From contig JAJRVT010000072.1 in NCBI GenBank assembly GCA_024277175.1, positions 1 through 45,623 on the forward strand: a stretch of DNA of 45,623 bases, read 5' to 3'. The DNA is from Chloroflexota bacterium. Lineage in GTDB: Bacteria > Chloroflexota > Anaerolineae > Caldilineales > Caldilineaceae. Position numbers and translations under genes: made by a program. Each line of letters opens with the position of its first letter. Position 1 is the stretch's first letter. Below the pieces are notes generated by a model. It searched no databases, was not told where the DNA came from, and worked only from the letters and a program-made list of their open reading frames with translations. This document shows positions 7,938-15,406 of this stretch, one piece after another.

Positions 7938-10001
7938 ATGCACGTTCGTAAACTTTCGCTGTCCCTCATGGTCCTCACCGGCCTGCTGCTCGCGGGCGCA
8001 ACGTCCCTGTGGGCCGCGCCAGTGACGACGCCTGCACAGCAGGCGGACCACGTCCTGACGCCCGAAACGCTGGCCAACGCCACCTACGTCTTCGAGGAGA
8101 GCGCCGAGGGCCAGGTCACCCTAGCGGACGGGGCCCACGAAGAAGAAATCGTCCCCGGGGCGGCCTCCAAGCTGCGCATTCAGATGCTCGACGAGCCCAT
8201 CGCCTACGGTGACCTAAACGGGGACGGCGTAGAAGACGCGGCGGTCCTGCTGGCCTCCAACTCAGGCGGCAGCGGCGTCTTCATCTATCTGGCCCCGGTG
8301 CTGGATGAAGACGGCCAGCCGGTCAACACGACCAACGCGTTCCTGGGCGATCGGGTCCAGATCAACAACATGGCCATCGAAGATGGCGTCATCACCGTGG
8401 AGATGCTGACCCAGGGGCCAGACGAGCCCATGTGTTGCCCCACCCAGGAATCGACTGTTCAGTACGCGCTGGAGGACGATCAACTGGTCGAACAGGGCGG
8501 AGAGAATGACGCCGGCGAGGAGAACGCCCAGGGCGGTGAGGAAGCTGGGCTGTTCAACGACCTGTTCGGCGTGCTGGGCAACATGACTTACCAGTCCGAG
8601 TTCGGCGAGGATGGAACCGTCACCCTGGTGGACGGTAAATACGAGACGCCGGCCGCACCCGGCTCGGCCTCGCTCATTCAGGTGTTCGCTACCGGCTACG
8701 CGGACGCGGGCGATCTCAACGGCGACGGCGTGGACGACGCAGCCATTGTGCTAGCCAGCTCCGGCGGCGGCACGGGCGTCTTCATGAGCCTGGCTGCGGT
8801 GGTGGATGACAACGGCCAGCCGGTCAACGTGGCCAACGCAGATCTGGGCGACCGCAGCCAGATCAATGACCTCTACATCGAAGAGGGCCAGATCGTGGTC
8901 GACCTGGTGATCGCCGGACCGGATGACGCCGCGTGTTGCCCGACCCAGCATGCGATCCGCACCTACGCCCTGGAAGGTGACGCCCTGACGCTGGTCGATG
9001 AAGAAGCGGTGGCTGGCGAGGAGATGGAAGAGGCCGCGGCCGAATTTATGCCTGACGCCGACCCGACCGTGGCCACCATCACCCTGGGCGGCACAGACAA
9101 TTACTGGCTCGACCCCACCCTGGTCAGTGTGGTCGGCGGCGTGATCGACGGCCCCTCTGTGGACGCTAGCCAACTGGGCGAAGATTGCCGAGGCGTCATC
9201 CCCCCCCAGCCCGATGTGGTCCTCGCCTGGACCGAGGATGAGACGGTGGACAGCCTGCGCATCTTCTTCCTGAGCACGGGTGACCCCACCATGACCGTAG
9301 TGACGCCCGCGGGCGATATTCTCTGCAACGATGACATGAACCCGCTGATCCCGGATCCCTTCATCGAGATCGAGAAGCCGGCCGAGGGGCGCTACGCCAT
9401 CTTCATGGGCAGCTACGAGAACGACGCGGTGGAGCCTGGCTTCCTGGTCTTCAGCAGCCTGGACTTTACGCCGGCCACGCTGGACCTGGGCGAACTACTG
9501 CCTCGGGAGGTCAACCCGGATCTGCTGGGCGAGCCTATGGGGCTGGACGTGTTGAACCTGGACGCCGCGCCCAGCACAGAGCCGCCGGCCGAGCCGCTGA
9601 GCGCAGAGAACACGCCCGTCACCCAGGAAATGGTGGGCGGCGGCGATCTGGAGGCGTTCAATATCGAGTTCGGCAACCCCCGCTGCACCGGCTTCATTGA
9701 CGCCACGCCCACCTACGCCTTTGACTGGACCGGCGACGCGGAGACCCTGCGTATCTTCTTCGAAGGCGAACAGGACGCCACCCTGATCGTGCGCACACCT
9801 GCCGACGCCTACGAGTGTAATGATGACGCCGACGGCGCAAACAACCTGAACCCGCTGCTGGACCTGGACCCCATGGACGGAGCCTACAGCGTCTGGATCG
9901 GCGGCTACGCCCCCTCCACCGCCATTACCGGAACGCTGACCATTGCCGGCTCCGCCGACATTCAGCCGGAAGCGTTGACTGTGGCGGCAGAGGGAAATTG
10001 A
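7938..10001 (+). CDS. Secreted protein with two duplicated domain pairs, function unknown
   Basis: A 687-residue exported protein. A signal peptide (about residues 1-29, ending LWAAP) follows ATG 7938, with CTGGAGG at 7924-7930 as ribosome site. Residues about 47-180 and 213-350 are tandem copies of one domain. Each holds a D-L-N-G-D-G-V-x-D-A-A calcium-loop-like motif (as in FG-GAP/VCBS or dockerin loops), a GVFI/GVFM strand, an LGDR.QIN strand, and a conserved CCPTQ motif with adjacent cysteines. Residues about 374-510 and 565-678 form a second duplicated, PPC-like beta domain with CNDD motifs. The whole is acidic (many E and D). No enzyme motif is seen; a surface or extracellular binding role is plausible only by inference. 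Confidence 0.85.
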   Translation: MHVRKLSLSLMVLTGLLLAGATSLWAAPVTTPAQQADHVLTPETLANATYVFEESAEGQVTLADGAHEEEIVPGAASKLRIQMLDEPIAYGDLNGDGVEDAAVLLASNSGGSGVFIYLAPVLDEDGQPVNTTNAFLGDRVQINNMAIEDGVITVEMLTQGPDEPMCCPTQESTVQYALEDDQLVEQGGENDAGEENAQGGEEAGLFNDLFGVLGNMTYQSEFGEDGTVTLVDGKYETPAAPGSASLIQVFATGYADAGDLNGDGVDDAAIVLASSGGGTGVFMSLAAVVDDNGQPVNVANADLGDRSQINDLYIEEGQIVVDLVIAGPDDAACCPTQHAIRTYALEGDALTLVDEEAVAGEEMEEAAAEFMPDADPTVATITLGGTDNYWLDPTLVSVVGGVIDGPSVDASQLGEDCRGVIPPQPDVVLAWTEDETVDSLRIFFLSTGDPTMTVVTPAGDILCNDDMNPLIPDPFIEIEKPAEGRYAIFMGSYENDAVEPGFLVFSSLDFTPATLDLGELLPREVNPDLLGEPMGLDVLNLDAAPSTEPPAEPLSAENTPVTQEMVGGGDLEAFNIEFGNPRCTGFIDATPTYAFDWTGDAETLRIFFEGEQDATLIVRTPADAYECNDDADGANNLNPLLDLDPMDGAYSVWIGGYAPSTAITGTLTIAGSADIQPEALTVAAEGN

Positions 10002-10031
10002 AGATTGAAGGTGACTGTTCAGCCAAGACTC

Positions 10032-10129
10032 ATTGGAACGCGGATTAACGCTGATTCGAACGGATTTTCACGGATTTTTCCTGAAAAATCCGTGAAAATT
10101 CGGCTCTATCCGATAAAATCCGCGTTCCC
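10032..10129. repeat. Family A palindromic repeat, copy 3
   Basis: ATTGGAACGCGGATTAACGC mirrors AAAATCCGCGTTCCC. The central GGATTTTCACGGATTTTTC and GAAAAATCCGTGAAAATTC arms are near-perfect complements. Confidence 0.9.
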
Positions 10130-10185
10130 CTGGTGCTCGCTGAATAGACACGATTGAAGATTAAAAATTAGCGAGTGAGAGAGTA

Positions 10186-10235
10186 AAGAGATTGGGGAGA
10201 TTGAGAACGCCGAAAGCCAATCTCCCAATCTCTTT
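10186..10235. repeat. Inverted repeat of the 'AATCTCCCAATCTC' type
   Basis: AAGAGATTGGGGAGATTG (10186-10203) mirrors CAATCTCCCAATCTCTTT (10218-10235). A related but divergent hairpin occurs at 22514-22571, and half-like remnants at 12700-12722 and 34340-34375. Confidence 0.75.
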
Positions 10236-10296
10236 AACTCTCCAATCACGTTTCACGCCAACTCATCTCTTCACAAATCGGGAGAACAGATCGACT

Positions 10297-11136
10297 ATGA
10301 TACGCAAATTGACAATAATCACCTTTGCCCTGACGCTGGCTGTGATCGGCTTCGCACTGACGAGCCAAACGGCCAGCGCGCAGACCTATGAAACGGTCGT
10401 GGTTCAACGGGGCGACACCCTGGCCAAGATCGGGGCCCGCTACTGCACCTCCTGGCAGGAAATCTACCGCATGAACCAGGCCGCCATCGGTCCCAACCCC
10501 AGTCGCCTGAATCCGGGCACGGTGCTGACCGTGCCCAACCGCTGCGGTTCCCCGGGCGGCGGACAGCCAGGCGGCGTCTATGATCGGGGACCTCGCAACC
10601 ACGCGACCGGCGCCTACCAGGCGCCCTATTATCGGGTCGCCTGGGGAGATACGTTGACCTCCATCGGCCAGCGCTTCGGCGTTTCGGTGACCGCACTCAA
10701 GCAGGCCAATCGCATGACCAGCAACACCGTCTACGTAGGCCAGACGCTGCTCATTCCCGGCGCAGGCCAGCCCCCGGCACGGCCGCCAACCCAACCGCCT
10801 GCCCAGCCCAACGTAGAACGGGTCACCTTTGATCCGGGCGCCATCGCCGCCTACCGAACCGGGACGATTCAAAATGGCGTCAACAAATATTACGTGCTGG
10901 CCGCACGCGCCGGCCAGGTGATGGAAATCAACACACGCACCCATGGCGAAGCGTTACAGATCACCGTGACCGACGCCCGCGGGCGGGTCATGGGCCTGAA
11001 CGGGGAAAACGGTGGGTTGGCAAACAACCTATGGTTCACCCTGCCGGCCAGCGGCGACTACTACGTCACGGTCGCGCCCACCACCCCGCCCGAAAGCCCA
11101 AGTCTGACGTTCGACATCACGTTCGTGATCCAGTAG
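10297..11136 (+). CDS. Secreted LysM-domain protein
   Basis: A 279-residue exported protein. ATG 10297 starts a classic signal peptide (MIRKLTIITFALTLAVIGFA, cleavage near ASAQ); the longer upstream frame from 10192 lies within a repeat and is not used. Two LysM domains follow: about residues 33-80 (VVVQRGDTLAKIGARYCTSW, ending TVPNRC) and 112-158 (YYRVAWGDTLTSIGQRFGVS, ending LLIPG). LysM binds N-acetylglucosamine-containing glycans such as peptidoglycan. A Pro/Gln-rich linker leads to a C-terminal PPC-like beta-sandwich of about 100 residues. Likely a cell-wall-attached protein. A strong terminator follows. Confidence 0.9.
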   Translation: MIRKLTIITFALTLAVIGFALTSQTASAQTYETVVVQRGDTLAKIGARYCTSWQEIYRMNQAAIGPNPSRLNPGTVLTVPNRCGSPGGGQPGGVYDRGPRNHATGAYQAPYYRVAWGDTLTSIGQRFGVSVTALKQANRMTSNTVYVGQTLLIPGAGQPPARPPTQPPAQPNVERVTFDPGAIAAYRTGTIQNGVNKYYVLAARAGQVMEINTRTHGEALQITVTDARGRVMGLNGENGGLANNLWFTLPASGDYYVTVAPTTPPESPSLTFDITFVIQ

Positions 11137-11183
11137 GTAGAGGGCGTAGCGATAAACGCCACAAGCATATTCCCCTCTTACCC

Positions 11184-11222
11184 GGCCCGAAAGGTTTCCA
11201 ATCCCTTTCGGGCCTTTTGTTT
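11184..11222 (+). terminator. Rho-independent terminator after the LysM gene
   Basis: GGCCCGAAAGG (11184-11194) and CCTTTCGGGCC (11204-11214) form a perfect 11-bp stem with a 9-base loop, followed by TTTTGTTT. Confidence 0.95.
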
Positions 11223-11301
11223 CATCGCGCTATTTCCGTGAATCCATAGTGCATGATAAGCTATAGGCATTTATTCCCACACCCAAAAAACGGAGAAACC
11301 C

Positions 11302-12690
11302 ATGCAATTCAAGACCATCATCGAACCCTTTCGCATCAAGGTGGTGGAGCCTATTCGCCGCACCACGCCCCAACAGCGCCAGGCCGCGCTGGAAGAGGCC
11401 GGCTACAATGTTTTCCTGCTCCGAGCCGAGGACGTGCTCATCGATCTGCTGACTGATTCGGGCACAGGCGCGATGTCCTCCAACCAGTGGTCGGGCATGA
11501 TGCGGGGCGACGAATCCTACGCCGGCGCGCGCTCCTTCTACCGTTTCGAGGCCGCTGTCCAGGAGATCACCGGTTTCAAGCATGTGATCCCCACCCACCA
11601 GGGCCGCGCAGCCGAACGCATCCTCTTTGGCTCCACGGTCAAACCCGGCGACATCGTACCCAACAACACCCACTTCGACACCACGGGCGCCAACGTGGAG
11701 TACCGGGGCGGGACTGCGCTCAACATCCCCATCGAGGAGGCCCACCACCCCAGCCTGATTCACCCCTTCAAGGGTAACATGGATCTGGACGCGCTGGAGC
11801 GGACCTTGGCCGAACACGGCGATCGGATTCCCCTGGTCATGATCACCGTCACCAATAATTCGGGCGGCGGCCAGCCAGTGAGCATGGCCAACATTCGCGC
11901 GGCCAGCGAAATCTGCCATCGCCACGGCGTCCCCTTCATCATCGACGCCTGCCGCTTTGCAGAAAACGCCTGGTTCATCAAAATGCGCGAGGAAGGCTAC
12001 GCGGACAGTACGCCCATGGCCATCGCCCAGGAAATGTTCGGCTACGCGGACGGCTGCACCATGAGCGCCAAAAAGGATGGCATCGCCAACATCGGCGGCT
12101 TCCTGGCCCTGAACGACGACGCCCTGGCCCAAACGTGCAAGAACATGCTCATCCTCACCGAGGGCTTCCCCACCTATGGCGGGCTGGCCGGCTACGATCT
12201 GGAGGCCATCGCTGTTGGGCTACACGAAGCGCTGGACGAGGATTATCTCCACTATCGCATTCGCTCGGTGGAATACCTGGGCGAGAAACTGACAGCGGCC
12301 GGCGTTCCCTTACTGCTGCCGACCGGCGGACATGCTATCTACATCGACGCCCGATCCATGCTCGATCACATTCCCTGGCAGGAGTACCCCGGCTGGTCGC
12401 TCTCGCTGGCCCTCTATCTGGCCGGAGGGGTGCGCTCAGCCGAGATCGGGACGGTCATGTTTGGCCGCAAACCCGACGGAACGGAAGCGCCTGCGGACAT
12501 GGACCTGGTGCGGCTGGCCTTCCCCCGCCGGGTCTACACCCAGAGCCACATCGACTACCTGATCGAGGTCATCACCTATGTCCACTCCATCCGCGAACGC
12601 ATCAGCGGCGTGAAGATGGTGGAGGAGCCGCCGGTGTTGCGCCACTTCACGGCCCGGTTTGCGCCGGTGGGGGGAGCGTTGATGGGGTGA
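11302..12690 (+). CDS. Beta-eliminating lyase, tryptophanase / tyrosine phenol-lyase family
   Basis: A 462-residue PLP enzyme. It aligns by eye over its full length with TnaA and TPL: NNTHFDTT near 115, NNSGGGQPVSMAN near 183-195, DACRFAENAWFIK near 216, MSAKKD near 254-259 carrying the PLP lysine, EGFPTYGGLAG near 288, and a conserved C-terminus VLRHFTARF. Tryptophanase splits tryptophan to indole, pyruvate and ammonia; TPL splits tyrosine to phenol. The FDTT, RFAEN, SAKKD and VLRHFTA segments are TnaA-like, while QPVSMAN, YADGCTM and NIGGFL are TPL-like, so specificity cannot be fixed and no symbol is given; tryptophanase is slightly favoured. ACGGAGA precedes ATG 11302. No tnaB-type permease or tnaC-like leader is next to it. 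Confidence 0.9.
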   Translation: MQFKTIIEPFRIKVVEPIRRTTPQQRQAALEEAGYNVFLLRAEDVLIDLLTDSGTGAMSSNQWSGMMRGDESYAGARSFYRFEAAVQEITGFKHVIPTHQGRAAERILFGSTVKPGDIVPNNTHFDTTGANVEYRGGTALNIPIEEAHHPSLIHPFKGNMDLDALERTLAEHGDRIPLVMITVTNNSGGGQPVSMANIRAASEICHRHGVPFIIDACRFAENAWFIKMREEGYADSTPMAIAQEMFGYADGCTMSAKKDGIANIGGFLALNDDALAQTCKNMLILTEGFPTYGGLAGYDLEAIAVGLHEALDEDYLHYRIRSVEYLGEKLTAAGVPLLLPTGGHAIYIDARSMLDHIPWQEYPGWSLSLALYLAGGVRSAEIGTVMFGRKPDGTEAPADMDLVRLAFPRRVYTQSHIDYLIEVITYVHSIRERISGVKMVEEPPVLRHFTARFAPVGGALMG

Positions 12691-12757
12691 GAGAAAAGGG
12701 GAGAGAGGAATTGGAGAGATTGGGTGCGCCATCGCAATCGCAATCGTTTCCAGATAC

Positions 12758-12786
12758 TTGACAACCTCACCCCCCTCAGATACTAT
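12758..12786 (+). promoter_or_regulatory. Strong sigma70-type promoter of the DUF6325 gene
   Basis: A perfect TTGACA at 12758-12763, a 17-base spacer and TACTAT at 12781-12786. Transcription would start near 12793, leaving a leader of about 85 bases. Confidence 0.85.
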
Positions 12787-12877
12787 GACTGCAAGCAGGC
12801 TACCCTGTTTCATTCGCTCAACAATAGCCCTTTACATACAACATTGAAAAATTCAAACAGAAACGGAGAACACCACT

Positions 12878-13612
12878 ATGGCTGTAGGACCGATTCAGAT
12901 CATGGTCATCGGCTTCGACCAGTTCGAGGCCACAGGAGAGGCATTGGACGCGCTGATGGCGGCCAGTGACGCCGGGGCCATTCGCGTCATCGACCTTCAG
13001 TTCGTCTCCAAGAACGAAAACGGCGACATCGAGGCCGTGGAGTTGTCTGGCCTGACCGAGGATGAAACCATCGAATTCGGCGCCGTCATCGGCGGCCTGC
13101 TGGGCGCGGGCGCAAGCGGCGACGAGGGCATGATCGAAGGCGCGATCGCAGGCGCGGAGATCGCTACCGAAGGCGCCTACGGCATGACTGCCGAAGACGT
13201 GCTGGAGATCGCCGCCCAGGTTCCGCCCGGCGGCGCAGCCGCGATCCTGGCCATCGAGCACACCTGGGCCATCGACTTCCGCGACGCTGTCGTCAACCAG
13301 GGCGGCGCATTGCTGGGGCAGGGCTTCCTGACCCGGGACGCCATGCTCATGATCGGCGCCGAAGCCCAGGCCATGGCCGACGCCCTGGACGCCATCGCTG
13401 TCTCAGAAGCGATCCAGATGCAGGCGGCAGTGGATGCGGCCGAGGCCGTCGCCCTCTCCGACATCATCCAGACTGAGGCCGCGCGCATGGCCGCGGAATC
13501 CCTGGTGGCGGCTGCGATCATCGAGGAAGCGGCATTCGAAGACGCGGCCACGACGGTCCTGGCCGCGCTGGAAGCGCAGGATAAGGCGTTGGCGGAAATC
13601 GAAAACGCCTAA
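12878..13612 (+). CDS. DUF6325 family protein with alanine-rich C-terminal extension
   Basis: A 244-residue cytoplasmic protein. Residues 1-150 match the DUF6325 pattern: PIQIMVIGFDQFEATGEALDALMAA, an IRVIDLQFVSKNENGD strand, an acidic segment, GGAAAILAIEHTWA, then FRDAVVNQGGALLGQGFL. The remaining 90 residues are a very Ala/Glu-rich, almost uninterrupted amphipathic helix, longer than in simple members. DUF6325 proteins are typically small stress-associated proteins of unknown biochemical role. CGGAGA precedes ATG 12878, and the gene has its own consensus promoter, suggesting high expression. Confidence 0.85.
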   Translation: MAVGPIQIMVIGFDQFEATGEALDALMAASDAGAIRVIDLQFVSKNENGDIEAVELSGLTEDETIEFGAVIGGLLGAGASGDEGMIEGAIAGAEIATEGAYGMTAEDVLEIAAQVPPGGAAAILAIEHTWAIDFRDAVVNQGGALLGQGFLTRDAMLMIGAEAQAMADALDAIAVSEAIQMQAAVDAAEAVALSDIIQTEAARMAAESLVAAAIIEEAAFEDAATTVLAALEAQDKALAEIENA

Positions 13613-13684
13613 AAGTTGGGCGCGACTACGTTTTTCATCGGTTCCAAAACATTTCTTATGTCCACACAGGAGCAAACAAACGCG

Positions 13685-15052
13685 ATGAACAAAAACGCCA
13701 AGCGACTACTCTCAATCGTGTTCATCATGGTGGCGGCGCTGTTACTGGCCGCCTGCATCTCTGAACCACCGCCGGAAGAATCCACCGGGGTCGGAGAAAT
13801 CGGAGAAGGGGCATCCTCGGTCGTCGTGGTGGAGAACCCGTCGGTCCTTGTGCTCACCCAACGGCCCATCGAAGAGGCCGTCGGCGAGCAGGATGTGGCC
13901 TTTCCCACCCTCTCGCCGGACGGCTCGACCATCGCCTGGATCAAGTCGGATACAGGTCTGCGATCCAAGGAAGTGACCCAACTCTGCTTCTACAGCTTCG
14001 ACGCCGCCGCCAATCTCTGCGGCGACAAGCCGGAAGAGTATGATAGCTATCCGGCTCAACTGGTCTGGTCACCTGACAGCACCTATATCGCCTTCTCTGG
14101 GAACCCTCTCCAACTGGGGAACGAGAGCGATATCTGGGTCTTCGACGGGAACAGCGGCGAATTCACCAACCTGACCGACGACGGCCAATATGGCTCCTGG
14201 TCGTCCTTGGAGCCGGGGACCTACGCACTGGACTATCTGCCCATGTGGAATGCGGCCGATGGGCTGATCTACTTCTGGCGCAGCATTCCCGACGGCGAAG
14301 GCGGAGCCTCCCTGGATCTGTATCGCGTTTCCCCCACGGGCGGCGAGGCTGAGCTGGCCGTGGACCTGCCCGACAGCGTCGCCATCTCTCTGCCAGTCTG
14401 GGATTTCGAGTTCTTCTACATGGACGGCCCTTGGGCGATCGCACCGGACGGCAGCAAGGCGGCGGTGATCATCAGCACAGTCGCTAAACCGGAGGATGCG
14501 TCCCCCGACAGCGACGGGCTGTGGCTTATCGATCTGAATGATCCTGAAGCCGATCCCCAGCATGTGGCCACCATGGACGATTTTCAGGTCACTATGCCTG
14601 CCTGGCAGGAAGCCCCGGGCCGCGCCATCGCCCTCGCCTGGACGGCTGACAGCCAGGGCGTCGTGGTCCTGGACCAGAGCAATGATCTCCAGTTGCAGAT
14701 TAACACATTCCTCTATGTAGACGCGGCCAGCGGCGATATGACGCCCATCACCGATTTCAGCGACATCCCCACCCGGGAAGCGTATTTCGTCTCTGAAGCG
14801 CCGACATTGCCGCCCATGTTCTACTCGCCATGGACGGCTACGATCTCCCCCGTCGGCGACAAGCTGCTCATGTGGAACGACCTGACTGGCGTCTCCGGCA
14901 TGCTCGTCTCCCCGCTGCCGCCGGACGGCGAGACGCCTGAAGTCGTGTACGCCAGCGACTATTCCACTTCCTATATCCGCACCCGAGTCAGCACCAGCGA
15001 GGATGGCAAGGTCATTATGTACGGGCTGCTCATGACGGTGGATGAGGAATAG
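13685..15052 (+). CDS. Lipoprotein with WD40/TolB-like beta-propeller
   Basis: A 455-residue exported lipoprotein. ATG 13685 starts a lipoprotein signal (NKNAKRLLSIVFIMVAALLL, lipobox LAAC with Cys near residue 22); AGGAGC lies at 13668-13673. Earlier in-frame starts at 13616 and 13658 would put a polar extension before the signal. The mature part has repeated propeller blades with the PDG/PDS signature: LSPDGSTIAWI, WSPDSTYIAFSG, IAPDGSKAAVI, WTADSQGVVVL and ISPVGDKLLMW. TolB-type propellers bind proteins or peptides; partner unknown. A terminator follows at 15117. Confidence 0.88.
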   Translation: MNKNAKRLLSIVFIMVAALLLAACISEPPPEESTGVGEIGEGASSVVVVENPSVLVLTQRPIEEAVGEQDVAFPTLSPDGSTIAWIKSDTGLRSKEVTQLCFYSFDAAANLCGDKPEEYDSYPAQLVWSPDSTYIAFSGNPLQLGNESDIWVFDGNSGEFTNLTDDGQYGSWSSLEPGTYALDYLPMWNAADGLIYFWRSIPDGEGGASLDLYRVSPTGGEAELAVDLPDSVAISLPVWDFEFFYMDGPWAIAPDGSKAAVIISTVAKPEDASPDSDGLWLIDLNDPEADPQHVATMDDFQVTMPAWQEAPGRAIALAWTADSQGVVVLDQSNDLQLQINTFLYVDAASGDMTPITDFSDIPTREAYFVSEAPTLPPMFYSPWTATISPVGDKLLMWNDLTGVSGMLVSPLPPDGETPEVVYASDYSTSYIRTRVSTSEDGKVIMYGLLMTVDEE

Positions 15053-15116
15053 GATCAGGATGTGGATTGGTTGACTGCTTGGTCAGTCACGCCAGTCCGG
15101 AGGTATTCAACAAAAA

Positions 15117-15156
15117 GGGGCGCCGCTCGAATCGATCGGGCGACGCCCCCTTTTTT
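15117..15156 (+). terminator. Rho-independent terminator after the propeller lipoprotein
   Basis: Arms 15117-15130 (GGGGCGCCGCTCGA) and 15136-15149 (TCGGGCGACGCCCC) form a 14-bp stem with two imperfect pairs, then C and six T. The remaining 200 bases up to the next gene hold a repeat fragment (15178-15194) and a promoter. Confidence 0.9.
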
Positions 15157-15192
15157 CCCCCGACGTCGGAAGATGCTTTTGCAGCAGAGTCA

Positions 15193-15221
15193 TTGACGCA
15201 TCCCTGGCTTCGGGTTACACT
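15193..15221 (+). promoter_or_regulatory. Promoter of the O-antigen-ligase-like gene
   Basis: TTGACG (15193-15198), a 17-base spacer and TACACT (15216-15221). The leader to the chosen ATG would be about 180 bases. Confidence 0.7.
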
Positions 15222-15406
15222 AAACGCGTAAGCGCACCAAAGCGCTCACGACGAACCTGACGCCCGCTGCCGCCCCGGACAGCACTTTTCAGTCGCCTCG
15301 TTCCCGTTTTTGAACCCCTGTTTGGCAGAGCTTATTTCGGATTCAGCCGACATTTGTGAATCTGCACCACCGTCGACTGTCCATATTCCGCGCGTGGAGC
15401 ATTCTC

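Noticed and set aside
15356-15406. GTG 15356 as the start of the O-antigen-ligase-like gene.
   Set aside because: No ribosome site precedes it, while ATG 15407 has GTGGAG at ideal spacing and begins just before the first membrane helix.
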